In this document: one piece after another, positions 20,105-31,593 of the stretch
Layout: each line of letters starts with the position of its first letter
How positions within the stretch are numbered: the first letter of the stretch is position 1
Assembly: GCA_037447655.1 (NCBI GenBank)
Contig: JBBHKE010001847.1
Coordinates: forward strand, 1 to 36,611
Source: Zygnema cylindricum
Taxonomy: Eukaryota > Streptophyta > Zygnematophyceae > Zygnematales > Zygnemataceae
DNA: 36,611 nucleotides
Direction of reading: 5' to 3'
The notes under the pieces: model-generated
What the model saw: the letters and a program-made list of their open reading frames with translations, nothing else
Database searches by the model: none
Told to the model about the DNA's origin: nothing
Program-made: the position numbers and the translations under genes

Positions 20105-22592
20105 ACCACATTGTCAGAAATTTAAAGATAACCATCCAGTAAGTGTGTGATTATAAGTGGGATGGTGATGTGTAGATTTTGAAAAGGGTGCTGTGACGAA
20201 TTATTATGTTTTTGATATGGGATAAGCTTTTTTATCGTTTTTCTCACCTAACACAACCGACTGGAAATACAGTCATCAAATTTTTTTTGTTGTTGTTTGC
20301 AGAGGCAGTCGACGTTTTGTGACATTGTTTGCATGGGTTTCTCTCTCAAATTAGGGCTGAAAATGAATAGAGTATAAACAGAGAAATTTGTTTGGCTTTC
20401 ACAAATGAAGGAGATTTTTGGTGAGAGACGATGAATAAGCTGCTGATGTGCAGAAATTGCCCTTTTCCTTCATTCAAAAAAACAACTTTGGTTGAAACAA
20501 ACTCGTCAACTGCCAACCCACCGGTTTCGCATTTTACCATTATTAAGCGTATTGTTTTTAGCGAATATGATGCTGGTTCTTCTTGCAACTTTTCTTTGCT
20601 GTACACAGGTTTTTTATTTTGAGTTTACTCATTATGACTTGGTACCGTCCACACAATTTGACATTCAATAACTTGTTTTTTTGTCAGTTTCTCATCTCAT
20701 TACAAGTTTAGAAATTAATCCTTCCATGCCTAGGCTGTAAAGAATTGGAACAACTTTTTGTTTTGGTTGGGGTAGAAAAAGTTACTCTCCCCATTTTATT
20801 CGAACACGGTGTTAGTCTTAGGTACCCATAGGTGACATCCTATACCTATGGCTACACCTGTACCTATATAGGTACCTATAGTCTTAGGTACAGATTAGGA
20901 GGTCTTCAATTTGCAAACGTTAATTGATGTTGAGGTTCTCTGGTTTCTATAAGCTTTTCCTGCAATTTTTTTTTTCTTTATGGAATACAGGAAATATTTA
21001 GAATTGCCGCTACACACTGTATTGAGAAGTGAAGAATTACACCTGTTTTTAAATGAACTGCTCTTTTGACAGAAACATGTTTTAGATCCTGAGTCCACTT
21101 ATTCGTTTTAGGAATATGACTCCTCATGATGTTTTTCTGCTTGTGGTCGGTTGGTTTTTTTTTGTTTCACAGCTAAATGACAAAACTGTAGTATTGAGGA
21201 TAAAATGGACGAATTAAAGGCGTGCGGTTGGGAAAAAATCGCTCTATCAGATGATTGCAATTTTCGAGGAGTTTTCGAGGTTTTGGGAGGTTTTGAAGAC
21301 TTGTAATTGAGGTAATTAGTGAGATGAAAAGTGCCTAAGTTCTTCTTTCGGGTAACAATTCATGTACTCTGTCAATTTTTCTGCTTGGTGACATTTTTCT
21401 GCTCTGTCATTTTTCTCCTCCTTTATAAAAAGCATTTTGATTCTCCGTCGAACTGTTGTGTGTGTAATCTCTAGTCCCACAACTTTTCAGGATCGTTCAA
21501 AATGTAATCAAATGAGTGGAAAGTGATATTGATCCGCGCAAGATTACCGGTTTTGACTTATGAAAAGCCAAATAACAAAAAAAACAGAATTACCAAAATT
21601 TAGTGACCTGCAGTTTGTTAATCATTTGGCGAAAAACATATAAAGGTGGTCAATCTTGTCAAACTTAAAACACAGAGATCTCAATTTTGATGAAAAATTT
21701 ATACAATTTTTGGTACTTGTGTGGGAGGATTTACTGAGTGTATACCTGATGACTATCTCCAGCTTTTGGACTCTGGAAGTAGTTCTTTTCCATCACTTCT
21801 TATATCCCGTTGTTAAGAAGTTTTGTCTTATTGTGAGCTGTGACTATTTGTCCATGTGTTTACTTTAAAGTTTTACCGTGGGGAACATAGAAAATGTACA
21901 AAGATGAAATACAGGTGAACCATATAGTTTGTGAGCTGTTCTTGGTCAATTTTGACAAAAACAAAACAGGCTTTTGTGGACGATTTATTTTATCTTATTT
22001 ATTTATTTATTATTATTATTTTTATTTTTTTTAAGTCCACTGTCAAATTCAGACGGATCAATATTTGTGGGAATCTTTGTGATTGTTAAAATTTGAATGG
22101 ATTAGTACGTAGAAACTTTTCAAGCTACAACAAAGTTTATTCAAAATGTTGCGGATCAAAATTGTTAGTGTTATTATTTTTTTTACATAATTGTATATTA
22201 TTGTGGTGTTCAGACAGAGACTTGGATGGCTTTAATATTATCCTCCGATTTTTCTTCGACTTAGTTTTCTGTTTACTTTTTTTGACTGACTGTTTTTGAA
22301 AACATAAAAAATTCCAAAGTGGATCTCATTCCATGCCACTGTCATCAGCCAATTAAATTTCCTGATGGGAAAATAAGATATTGTGACTGTGACGAGGGTG
22401 GTGGTTTGTTGCAATCTTAAACATACAAATGGCAAATGCTGGTGATTAGGGTTTTTTGTTGCCCATACAAAAACCAATCAAGAAATGAATCGTGTTTTGA
22501 ACGGTTTGGAACATGTCCTAAAATTAGCACGATGTTGTAAAAATATCGTCATATTTCTTTTGGCTAACGCTACATAACGCATCACTAAACAT
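20105..22592. other. AT-rich intergenic region, no gene recognised
   Basis: No coding family recognised. A small cluster at 20812-20892 consists of variants of TAGGTACCTATA and is bounded by a direct repeat of AGTCTTAGGTAC. The rest is unremarkable AT-rich sequence with T and TTA runs near 21990-22030. Confidence 0.4.
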
Positions 22593-22925
22593 ATGCACTC
22601 AATCCTTTGCATGCTACAAACAGAAATTGGATTGTACATTCAAGATATGGATCGTATCCATTCGTTTGATGAGCCCAACACAATTGAAACCTCTTCGAGT
22701 AAAAATGGAACATATACATTTGTATTGCTACCTAAAAGCGATGGGTGGGGCAAACCCAAGCCAATCATAAAGCAAGAAGTTAGTTATTCGAGTGTTGGAC
22801 AGTGTGTTGAAAAATACGGTGTGGTTTGCAGGCAAGCACACATCCTCGACCTCACACTCGATGGAGTAAATGGTGTCACCTTTGAGATTTTGGGATTCCA
22901 CGGCTACTTCACTGCTCATCACTAA
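22593..22925 (+). other. 110-codon open frame of unknown nature
   Basis: Open from an ATG at 22593 to a TAA at 22923-22925. Composition is more protein-like than the surroundings (for example LLPKSDGWGKPKP and GVNGVTFEILGFHGYF). The complementary strand is also open over 22728-22922 with plausible composition, so the strand is uncertain. It could be a single exon or a relic. I recognise no family. Confidence 0.25.
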
Positions 22926-23060
22926 CGTTAATGACGTACTAAGATTAGTGCAAATTTTGAATATAGGTTACAAGTTTTGTGCAAGGAGACGTTGCAAATT
23001 GGACCCCACTTCCTCAAATGGTGTTGTTGACACTACATTGTGGGTTTCGGCCAGAAAAAG

Positions 23061-23280
23061 TACACCGTGAATGGCTATTAGTGTTATGAAAAATTAGGGT
23101 TAAAAAACAATTAGCGTTATTAACACTAATTGGGAATTTGGGGGTTTTCAAGGAAATCATTGACTCTAATTAGGAATTTCGGGTTTTCCTAAAAGAATTA
23201 ATAATTCTATTTGAGAATTTTGGTCAAAATTTGGGGGCGCCGAAATAGCGTTATGAACGCTAATAGCAATGGGCAGTGTA
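23061..23280. mobile_element. Family D MITE, copy 7
   Basis: TA-flanked, 220 bp. Ends CACCGTGAATGGCTATTAGT and CGCTAATAGCAATGGGCAGTG. The interior has CTAATTGGGAATTTGGGGG and TTTGGGGGCGCCG, as in copy 2. Confidence 0.85.
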
Positions 23281-24335
23281 TTCTTGTTATGCATTGTTGT
23301 GGTTCAAATTTTGTTGTTGGCAAAGAGTGATGGAATAGATGGAGCTTGATTTCCGACTCTAGGTGGTTGTCGTGGACAAGCTGAGAGAAGAGCTCATGAA
23401 TGGCAGTAAACCTCCCTCCTATTTAAAGCCATGCAGGCTAGAACAGGGATGCCATCAATAGTAAAAGTGAGGTACAATAATGGACTATTACCATACTTTA
23501 TCGTACAAAATCTACAAATCGGAAAAAAATAAATGGGTGTACCTATGTGACAAAGTATCAGGTTTTTTTGTCAATTTCCTTTCAAATTCAATTTACAGCG
23601 AGAAATTTGTAAAAACCACAAAACAACCGACGTCATTTTGAAGCTTTGAATCTACTCCAATCATGGCGTATTTTGTATTCCACTTTGACGTCTTCCTCTT
23701 TTCAACCCACGAGCACGTTGATCCCAAGTTATCTTAAAAATTTAACCGGAATCACCAAAGTCTGGTCTTAGTTAAAGTATCACTATAACAACGAATAGTA
23801 AAACGTTCACTCACGTGCTAAATGAATGTCAACATTTTTGCACGAGTGAGTATGCTATATTTTTTATCTAGCCCGTCACGACCATGCACGAAAAAAAAAA
23901 TTCCGAGGTCTTGAACATCCACTTTCATTTGGAAGTCCTTTGCAAAAGTCTACACCGTCGTCGCCTCTCCCACTCCCTGTCACAATGTCGCTCCTCTCTC
24001 CCTCAAATGAAACACGACAATATGGCATGAAATGAAAGAGCTCGGTTTTTTATTTTTTATTTTACTATCTTCGGATGTAGTTTGATGGCAGGTTGAGTGA
24101 GAAACATACAAATAAAAATAGAAAAATCATGGTGGAAAGTTTTGATACTAATGACGTCATGACATCACAATTTCACAAAACCCTAAACGCCTACAATGTC
24201 ATAAAAGAGCAAAAGGCTACACGTCTACAACAGTCGCCAATTATTGTAGGCGTCACCAATTGTCGCAAAATTTGCGGTCGTCCACAACCGTCAGAAGTTT
24301 TACCCACGTCTACCACCGTCACACTTTGAAGTAAC
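23281..24335. other. Intergenic, no gene recognised
   Basis: A mix of AT-rich sequence and short frames. The 78-codon frame at 24093-24329 has an unremarkable composition and no motif. Confidence 0.4.
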
Positions 24336-24924
24336 TGCACCGCTAATCGTTATTAGTGTAAAAAAAAAATTAGCGTAAACGCTAATTTTGTGTTAATAAC
24401 ACTAATTTGTGATTTTGTGTCAAAAAAAAAAAAGCATTAACATAAATTTGGCACTTAACGCCAATTTGTGTGTCGACTTCGTAGGGTGTACGCTGAGCTG
24501 TCATCAATACTATTTCAAGTTCATGTGTTCTAGCTTGACAACTTTCACCGAAATACGTACTTGTGCGGTTTGAAATTCGTACGAAACGTGTAAATTAGAG
24601 TAAAATTAACTCTATTTTATGCTTTATATTTCGTAATATTCCGCTCTTTCCGGCGGTTACTTGGTACTAAAATTTAATGTACATGCGAAGCGCACTTAAT
24701 GTTGTAAAATTGAGATGTCACGACAACGCGGAGTACGTAAACGAGCTTCTCGTACAACACACTAATTTTGATGAACGTTATATAAAATGGTTAACACTAA
24801 ATAAATACTTTCCATATTAGCGTTAATTCTATTTTAATGTTAATAACACTAAATTTATGATTTTGGGCCAAAAAAAGCCGCGTCAAAATTATTGTTATTA
24901 ACACTAGTAACGATTAGCGGTGTA
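24336..24924. mobile_element. Family D-related MITE, copy 8 (about 589 bp)
   Basis: Termini CACCGCTAATCGTTATTAGT and ACTAGTAACGATTAGCGGTG are inverted repeats with one mismatch. The interior holds a duplicated TTATGATTTTG-like segment followed by poly-A. The right end abuts hAT-like element C copy 1. Confidence 0.78.
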
Positions 24925-25496
24925 GTGTTGTGTATCGGCAAAAAAATTATCGCATTAACACCGATATTGATAGTTATCGGTTATCAAACGGTCAGAGGTC
25001 CCGATATATCGGTTCGAGACCAACAAATTCATTATCGGATATAACATAAAAAAAATGCAGTACGAATACAATAGTACCTTATAGTATACTGTATTATAGT
25101 AATGACTTTACATAGCGTGGCATGCCACGTATATGAATCTGTTCCGTATTCTGTTAAACTGAAGTTTATTACGGACATCACAGTAAATATCGCGATTTTA
25201 TCCCGAAAACAAAGGGAAAGGGGTCCACGGCAGGTCTGGAGAATAACCCGTACAACTAAGGGCACTTGCCGTACATAAGGTTGTACGGTGCGTACAGTTA
25301 TCGCATATAGTTATCGATATCGGTGTTATCGCCGATAAATAACCGATATGTCGGTTATTTATTGGCAATAACACCGATGCCGATATATCGTGCCAATGTA
25401 TCTACTATCAGCAACCTAAAAAAATGCCCATATCGGTTATCGGCAAATCCTTGCCAATACACAACACTTCAAGTTACGATTTCATTTTCGCACATT
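24852..25496 (+). repeat. 645-bp segmental duplication, copy 1 (copy 2 at 27810-28450)
   Basis: The block includes 70 bp of the right end of MITE D8, the whole of element C and 28 bp of flanking sequence (CAAGTTACGATTTCATTTTC). The same block with few changes lies 2958 bp downstream. As the match runs past the element ends on both sides, the two copies did not arise by independent transposition of C. Confidence 0.88.
24923..25468 (+). mobile_element. hAT-like non-autonomous element C, copy 1
   Basis: Ends TAGTGTTGTGTATCGGCAA and TTGCCAATACACAACACT are inverted repeats. The subterminal regions are crowded with ATCGG/CCGAT words (for example TATCGGTGTTATCGCCG), like the subterminal repeats bound by hAT transposases. 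No transposase frame. No clear 8-bp duplication flanks this copy. Confidence 0.82.
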
Positions 25497-26276
25497 GGAA
25501 AGCTTTGTAAAGAACATTATGGGTATCGAGCGAGCCTCTATACATTTGCGGGACATTCGGCACCACACGTGACCCATCCCGCACACCCAAACAAAGGTCG
25601 TAATCGGGTATCTAAAATACAGTTTAGATGTTTAGGGTCATCTGTTTTTTATTTCTCTAATAAAAATAAAATAAAAACATAAAAAACCCTAAACATACGG
25701 TCGCTGGGAGAAAGCAGGAGGCGGGGGCGACGTGGATGCCTTCGGCACCCCTGCGGGGCCCCAAAAAGTTGCAATGCGTAGAATCTTCACTAAATTACAA
25801 AGTACTGACATATCAACGAGTGTTATCCGGCAAATATGTTTACTGTGCGATTAGAGTCTAACTCTAGATGTTCAAATCGCGCGATTTTTTCATTTTTTCC
25901 AGTTTCTACGTATTGTACGTGACTTTTTAAAAAATCGCAAAAAAATGCAAACGTTAAACTGAACGGGCAATTTACGGAAAACGTAAAGACAAATTACGAT
26001 AACTGTACGAATTTTTACGTAAATTTTACGGAAATTGACGAAAAGATACGATGCACGTATTGGTTCTTTTTGTTCTGTAAACTGGACAGAAAGTTCACGA
26101 ATATGTACGGAATTTCATTTTAAATGTACGGACAATTTCAAAAAAAGAAGTTGCAGCGTCACACTATTTGCGCGCCGTAAGTTCAAAATTTGTACGAACG
26201 TCTTCTTAAAATTTTTGAAAGGAAGCCGCCATGAAAACTTCAACAGTTGAGAGCGAAGGAAGATGCCATTACTTAC
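25497..26276. other. Intergenic, no firm gene
   Basis: It includes a short GC-rich patch at 25700-25760 (GGAGGCGGGGGCGACGTGG) in otherwise AT-rich DNA, and a run of TTACGGAAA/TACG words at 25970-26120. No recognisable coding sequence. Confidence 0.35.
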
Positions 26277-26353
26277 GCCACAACAGTAGACAGTGAAACT
26301 GCCGTTGAAGCCGTTGACGAAGAAGTTATAGGCCTCTAAATAAGCAACCATGC
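26277..26353 (-). other. Candidate orphan exon
   Basis: On the minus strand a pyrimidine-rich stretch ending CTCGAACTCTAG is followed by 77 open bases encoding MVAYLEAYNFFVNGFNGSF and then a consensus donor GTAAGT. About 145 bp upstream on the same strand is an ATG in a strong context (ACCATGG, 26499-26497) starting MAFSLYLSEST. This could be a short gene or relic. I recognise no family, and chance is possible. Confidence 0.25.
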
Positions 26354-26818
26354 CTAGAGTTCGAGTGAGAGGAGTGGTTTTTTTTAATATTATTAACATG
26401 TTACGCCGTGCAATATTGAATGATGAAAAATGTCATCTGCATCAGCACTTTGTTTTTTTGTAGTCGCGTGCTCTCGGAGAGGTAGAGAGAGAAGGCCATG
26501 GTTGCCTATCATATAGTCGCTTGAGATTGACAGACAACATTATTATGACAAAAAAGAGGCGTTATCCAAGATTTGAAATTGGTCTTACAAATTCCCCCAA
26601 TGCCATAAGAGAGCGTCGTTCGTAACATGTTGATGTAGATGGTCAAAGTGTTAAAACTAAAATTTTCTACTGCTCATTTAACGAAAAGCGTACAAACTGC
26701 GGTACATGTTCAATTCAAATTTTTTTAAACAAAAAATTCATTAACGATTAATATTTTTAACGATTCATTAACATTTTTTTTTCAAAAAGTACATTTCGGC
26801 ACGGACAAACCTTGTCTG

Positions 26819-26985
26819 TACACCACACTATAAACATTGTAGTGTAATTCCGTTATTAACACTAATTAAAAAAGAACCCTGAAAGGAGTAAAGGAAAAAA
26901 TATATTTATTTATTGTATTTCGGAAAAAAAAGAAGGGGGGGGCACCGAATTAGCGTCATTGACGCTAATAGCGATTCACGATGTA
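26819..26985. mobile_element. Family D MITE, copy 9
   Basis: The right end GACGCTAATAGCGATTCACG then ATGTA is clear. The left end (TACACCACACTATAAAC) is diverged. About 167 bp with GGGGGGGCACCG inside. Confidence 0.6.
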
Positions 26986-27809
26986 GGTGACCTGTATTTA
27001 TAATGTACAGTATATTAAGTTCAATTTTACGTATACTATGCTTATTATACAACTATATTGCATTAAGGGCACTTTCCCATGTAAGCGAAATTGTAATATT
27101 GTAACTTTGTTTCTAGCAAAGATTCTTCGTACAACTTTCAGAGCATTCCGATCTAAGCGCAAATAACTTGTTACTTCAAAAAGTGACAATCGTAGACATG
27201 TACGAAACATGTGACAGATAAACGGTACACAAAATGAGGCGAAACTTCCACTCGGCTTCAATTTCATACGTCCACCCGCACGCTGTACAATTTTTGTGAC
27301 TTCGTAATATCTGTACGCCACATTGTCGACGTGGAAGCATTACAGATGTTTAGGGTTTGTGACATTGTGACGCCACGCACGTCACGCTCAACTATGACAA
27401 CGCCGACGTCACAAATTCTATACTTTCCGCCATGGTTTCTCGATTGTTTTTTTTATTTTTTCTTACTCTATTTGCCATCAAAATACGCCCAAAGATAGTA
27501 AAAAGAAACCGTTTTCATATATCTCTCATTTTATACCCTTATAGACCTTTTTCGTTGCAATAATTGTGAGATAGACGTGGTAGTGGGAGAGGGAGAGAGA
27601 GAGAGGCGCTTTCACGGACTTCGCTTTTGCGAAATGGCGTTCGTTGGTCGAGACCCCTCCACGGCCCCTGTACGGAAAAAAAACGCACGGAAAAAAGTCA
27701 TGCACAGGTTGGAAACGTGCAGTGGGTTTTTTTTTTTAACTCCGTGCAAAAAATTTGTCATAAACTTCCTACACGTGCGACAACATCTGCCTATTCGCTC
27801 ACATCATGG
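26986..27809. other. Intergenic, no gene recognised
   Basis: A minus-strand frame at 26998-27321 and a plus-strand frame at 27577-28002 are open, but the latter runs into element C and neither has a recognisable motif. A short GA tract is at 27586-27605. Confidence 0.35.
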
Positions 27810-28450
27810 AATTTATGATTTTGGGCCAAAAAAAGCCGCGTCAAAATTATTGTTATTAACACTAGTAACGATTAGCGGTGTAGTGTTGTGTATCGGCAAA
27901 AAAATTATCGCATTAACACCGATATTGATAGTTATCGATTATCGAACGGTCAGAGGTCCCCATATATCGGTTCGAGACCAACAAATTCATTATCGGAGAT
28001 AACTTAAAAAAATGCAGTACGAAAATAGTACCTTATAGTATACTGTATTATAGTAATGACTTTACATAGCGTGGCATGCCACGTATATGAATCTGTTCCG
28101 TATTCTGTTTAACTGAAGTTTATTACGGACAGCACAGTAAATATCGCGATTTTATCCCGAAAACAAAGGGAAAGGGGTCCACGGCAGGTCCGGAGAATAA
28201 CCCGTACAACTAAGGGCACTTGCCGTACATAAGGCTGTACGGTTCGTACAGTTATCGCATATAGTTATCGATATCGGTGTTATCGCCGATAAATAACCGA
28301 TATGTCGGTTATTTATTGGCGATAACACCGATGTCGATATATCGTGCCAATGTATCTACTATCAGCAACCTAAAAAAAGGCCCATATCGGTTATCGACAA
28401 ATCCTTGCCGATACACAACACTTCAAGTAACGATTTCATTTTCACACATT
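27810..28450 (+). repeat. Segmental duplication copy 2, containing hAT-like element C copy 2 (27881-28422)
   Basis: Nearly identical to 24852-25496, including the MITE D8 tail to the left and CAAGTAACGATTTCATTTTC to the right. Element C here has the ends TAGTGTTGTGTATCGGCAA and TTGCCGATACACAACACT. It abuts repeat A copy 3 at 28451. Confidence 0.88.
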
Positions 28451-29058
28451 CTTTCCTCAATTATGATTGGCGCTACGTAGGCTAGTTTTCAGAATCTTAA
28501 AATCTATAAATATTCTTCAAGCTCATAATTTGTACGTAATATTTGTACGGGTGGAGGTAGTTAATGACTCGTACGAAAATTTTGTGACCAGATTTTAATT
28601 TTGAAATTGAAAATCAAAATTTTGGAACGAAATGTAAAAAAGGCGCCGCAAACTTTTAAGGTCGGCGGATGTCAGAAGGAGCGTGCGAATATATTTCGGT
28701 CGACCTTCATACACCGCGGCGGAAGGCACATGGCGTGTACGATGTGTTCGATTCACATTGTCTGTTCGTGGTGGATTTTTTTTCTAATTTTCACGTGTAC
28801 CAATGGTACGCGATCAGTGTGAAGAGACTCTCCTCGGGAGGAGAGTCTCTTCACACTGGACGATGTGCGTGATTGCTTCTGAAATCTAAAAAAGTGAAAA
28901 ATCCAACGGCCGACATTTACGCCTATAATATTGGAGCCATCCAGTCGACATGTTTCGTCATGTTTCATCTGAAAAAAAAAAATGGTACGAATATGTACGA
29001 AATAGTACGGCATCCAGTAAACAACCCCACTTTTCCTCTAATGGAAGTTCACCCTAAA
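28451..29058 (+). repeat. Repeat unit A, copy 3
   Basis: From CCTCAATTATGATTGGCG to TTCACCCTAAATC. It matches A copies 1 and 2 in order: AGTTAATGACTCGTACG, then GTCGGCGGATGTCAGA, GTGTACCAATGG, the hairpin, GATTGCTTC, CATCCAACGG and CCCCACTTTTC. The hairpin is at 28815-28858. Confidence 0.85.
28815..28858. repeat. Perfect hairpin of A copy 3
   Basis: Left arm CAGTGTGAAGAGACTCTCCT pairs exactly with 28839-28858 around a CGGG loop. The inner part is shared with copies 2 and 4; the outer part is unique to this copy. Confidence 0.95.
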
Positions 29059-29820
29059 TCAAGGCGCGTTACACGGGCATGGACTGTATCCTGTTTACCA
29101 TGCTTGTTTATCGTGCCCTTTTATCATGTCCGCTGATCGTGCCCTTTTATCGTGCCCGTCGATCGTACCCGTTACACGCGCATGGACCGTGTCCTGATTA
29201 TCGAAACGTTTAAGTACTATTGTACTATTTTAGATGTCCGTACGGACATTTGTAAACGCGACCCAAAAAAACACAACGATTGACGGAAAATCGAACAAAA
29301 AATAACGGCACGAAATTGTTCTTTTTGAAACGGACGGCTAGCTGTTTTGAGGTTACCCATTTAATGACGTCGGTCGAGGGACAACGTTACACGTTTGCTG
29401 ACGTCGCCCGAGGGACATGCCGGTAGTAAATTAATGCCCGTAACACGGGTCATGGACCGTGTCCTGTTTTATCATGCCCGTTACAAATCAAAACATCTAA
29501 ATACTATTGTACCGTTCTCGACGTCCGTACGGACAGACGCGAGCCAAAACAAATCGATTGGACGCAAAATCTTTATACACGATTCATTGACAGGATCGAG
29601 CATTTAAGATCTGAAGGTCGAAAACGATTGCCGAGGGGGTGCTTTGGAAGTTGCCTGATCGCTAACGTCGGCCGAGGGATAAAGTTACTCGGTCGCTGAC
29701 GTGGGCCAACGGGCAACGTTTCCTGTTTGTTGACGTCGGACGAGGGACACGCCGTTTACGGGTGCAGACGGACGGAAAGTGGGCCTATTTAAAGGTTTTC
29801 TTACATACAACCAAAGGTCT
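29059..29820 (+). repeat. Degenerate repeat block
   Basis: TGACGTCG followed by a variable base and CGAGGGACA (or close variants) recurs near 29366, 29399, 29664, 29697 and 29733. TTATCGTGCCC and TTATCATGCCC words recur between 29100 and 29480. A diverged direct repeat of about 115 bp (CATGGACCGTGTCCTG through GTCCGTACGGACA) is found near 29180 and 29455. No gene recognised. Confidence 0.7.
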
Positions 29821-29828
29821 ATAATATG

Positions 29829-30777
29829 TAGTGTTGTGTATCGGTAAGGATTTGCCGATAACCGATATGGACCTTTTTTCGGGTACCCGATAATCGATAT
29901 ATTGGTACGATATATCGCTATCGGTATTATCGCCGATAAATACCCGATATTTATCGGTTTTATCGGCGATAACACCGATATCGATAACTATCGGCGATAT
30001 ATGTACGTACCGTACACATAAATGTACGGCCAGTACACTAAACTGTACGTCATATTCTCTGAACGCGCTCTACTCACAACCCTTATCTACTGAGGTGTCT
30101 ACGAATCAGATCATTGTTATTGCACAGTTGTACAAGCACAAAAGGTACAGTAACCGCCATGAGGTGTGTACGATTTTGGTACGGATACAATAAAACGATG
30201 TACCTTTCACATCCGAAGCCATGGCTTTGTTTCTTTCTTCCTTAGGATCCATTGGAGACCTGCCACGTGTCAATTTGTTGGCCTTTTTGGCGTAAGCCGC
30301 CAAAAGAGCCATTCCGGGATGCCGGCGCTCACGCTGGCCGTCGGTTTTCTCATTCCAAGTCGTCCGTTCGATTCTGGCGGCGCGCAGAATGTTGTTTTGC
30401 GTCCATTGTACTTTGTGTGCGCCGTCCTTTTCCCGTTCCATGTTCACCAGTTTGTTGGTACAGTGCCGTACGTTGTTGTAAAATTTTTGTTCAGTTAACT
30501 GGCCAACGTTTTTTGTGTTGCGTTGTCTGTAAAAATTTTCAGTTAAATAGTTACGGAACAGATTCGAATACGTGGCATGCCACGCTATATAATGTAAATA
30601 GTATAATGCAGTATGTAATAAGGTACTATAGTATGCGTACTATATATTTTTAAAGTTATCGCCGATATTGAATTTGTTGGTCTCGGACCGATATATCGGT
30701 ACCTCAGACCGTTCGATAACCGATAACTATCGGTATCGGTGTTATCGCGATAATTTTTTTACTGATACACAACACTA
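29829..30777 (-). mobile_element. hAT-like element C, copy 3 (949 bp) with an internal coding-like segment
   Basis: Ends TAGTGTTGTGTATCGG and CTGATACACAACACTA. It is flanked by the 8-bp direct repeats ATAATATG (29821-29828) and ATAATTTG (30778-30785), which match at 7 of 8, as expected for hAT elements. It is in inverted orientation to copies 1 and 2, sharing the GTGGCATGCCACG block and the subterminal ATCGG words. Unlike them it has about 500 bp of extra GC-richer sequence in the middle. Confidence 0.87.
30202..30447 (-). pseudogene. Coding-like segment inside hAT-like element (captured exon or transposase remnant)
   Basis: An open minus-strand frame with strongly charged composition (for example MEREKDGAHKVQW, ARIERTTWNEKTDGQRERRH, AYAKKANKLTRGRSPMDP, KEERNKAMASDVK) that ends at a plausible donor AAAG/GTACAT. 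The composition is unlike the surrounding AT-rich DNA. I recognise no domain. It may be a host gene fragment carried by the element or part of the lost hAT coding region. Confidence 0.4.
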
Positions 30778-30785
30778 ATAATTTG

Positions 30786-31420
30786 TATAAAGATAGAGGA
30801 AAACGACATAAAATAACTGTAACTTTAGCACATGAGAAAGTGCCCTAAGTCATTAACGTTTCCATTAAGTTTTCGCACATTTACCCTATGATCCGAACTA
30901 AATATCAGATTAGTGAGATGTACGGACGACTGAATCACGGAACGGAGCATAGATGTCCCATGCGCAATAACATGCACGGATTAAACTAACGATTACTATG
31001 TACAGTGTGCATCAAACGATTTCGGAATTTTTAAAATTCGTACCTTATTTAGACTTTCAAATTTCAAATTTTTTAATTATTCTATACCCTAAAAAACTGA
31101 AAAGTGCAACGAACTAGCGGCGAGCGCCGGAATTTACGGCGTCTCCAACGGCGGCTTCCTTCTGAAGACGGAGTGGAGGACAGATCAAAAAATACGCGCG
31201 CGCAAATGAAGCAGCGTCTATTTTTCTTAACGTCCGTACAATTTATCGTACAGTGAAAAACGTACAACATTTACGAAATTTACGAAATTTACGAAATTTA
31301 CGAAACAAGCGAATACTACGCAGTTTCCGGGAAAAAGTCAAAATCCGTACGAATTGGACAACTATGGAACGGAGCGAGTGTACCGTACTGTACGGTATCA
31401 AACATTCACAACAGGGGTGC
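30786..31420. other. Upstream intergenic region of the photolyase gene
   Basis: No gene recognised. It contains a 10-bp repeat (TTTACGAAAT, about four copies at 31268-31305) and scattered GTAC motifs. Confidence 0.45.
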
Positions 31421-31560
31421 TGACGTGGCAAAAGTACAAAATCTGACCGGTCTACGTGGCTTTCTAATTAGCGCCCGTTGGCAGTTTTGAAAGTTTTTCC
31501 CAAAGGCCTAACTTTCGCCACGTGTCAAATCACTATATACACTTGCCTCTCTCTCTTCCA

Positions 31561-31593
<33 letters not shown>

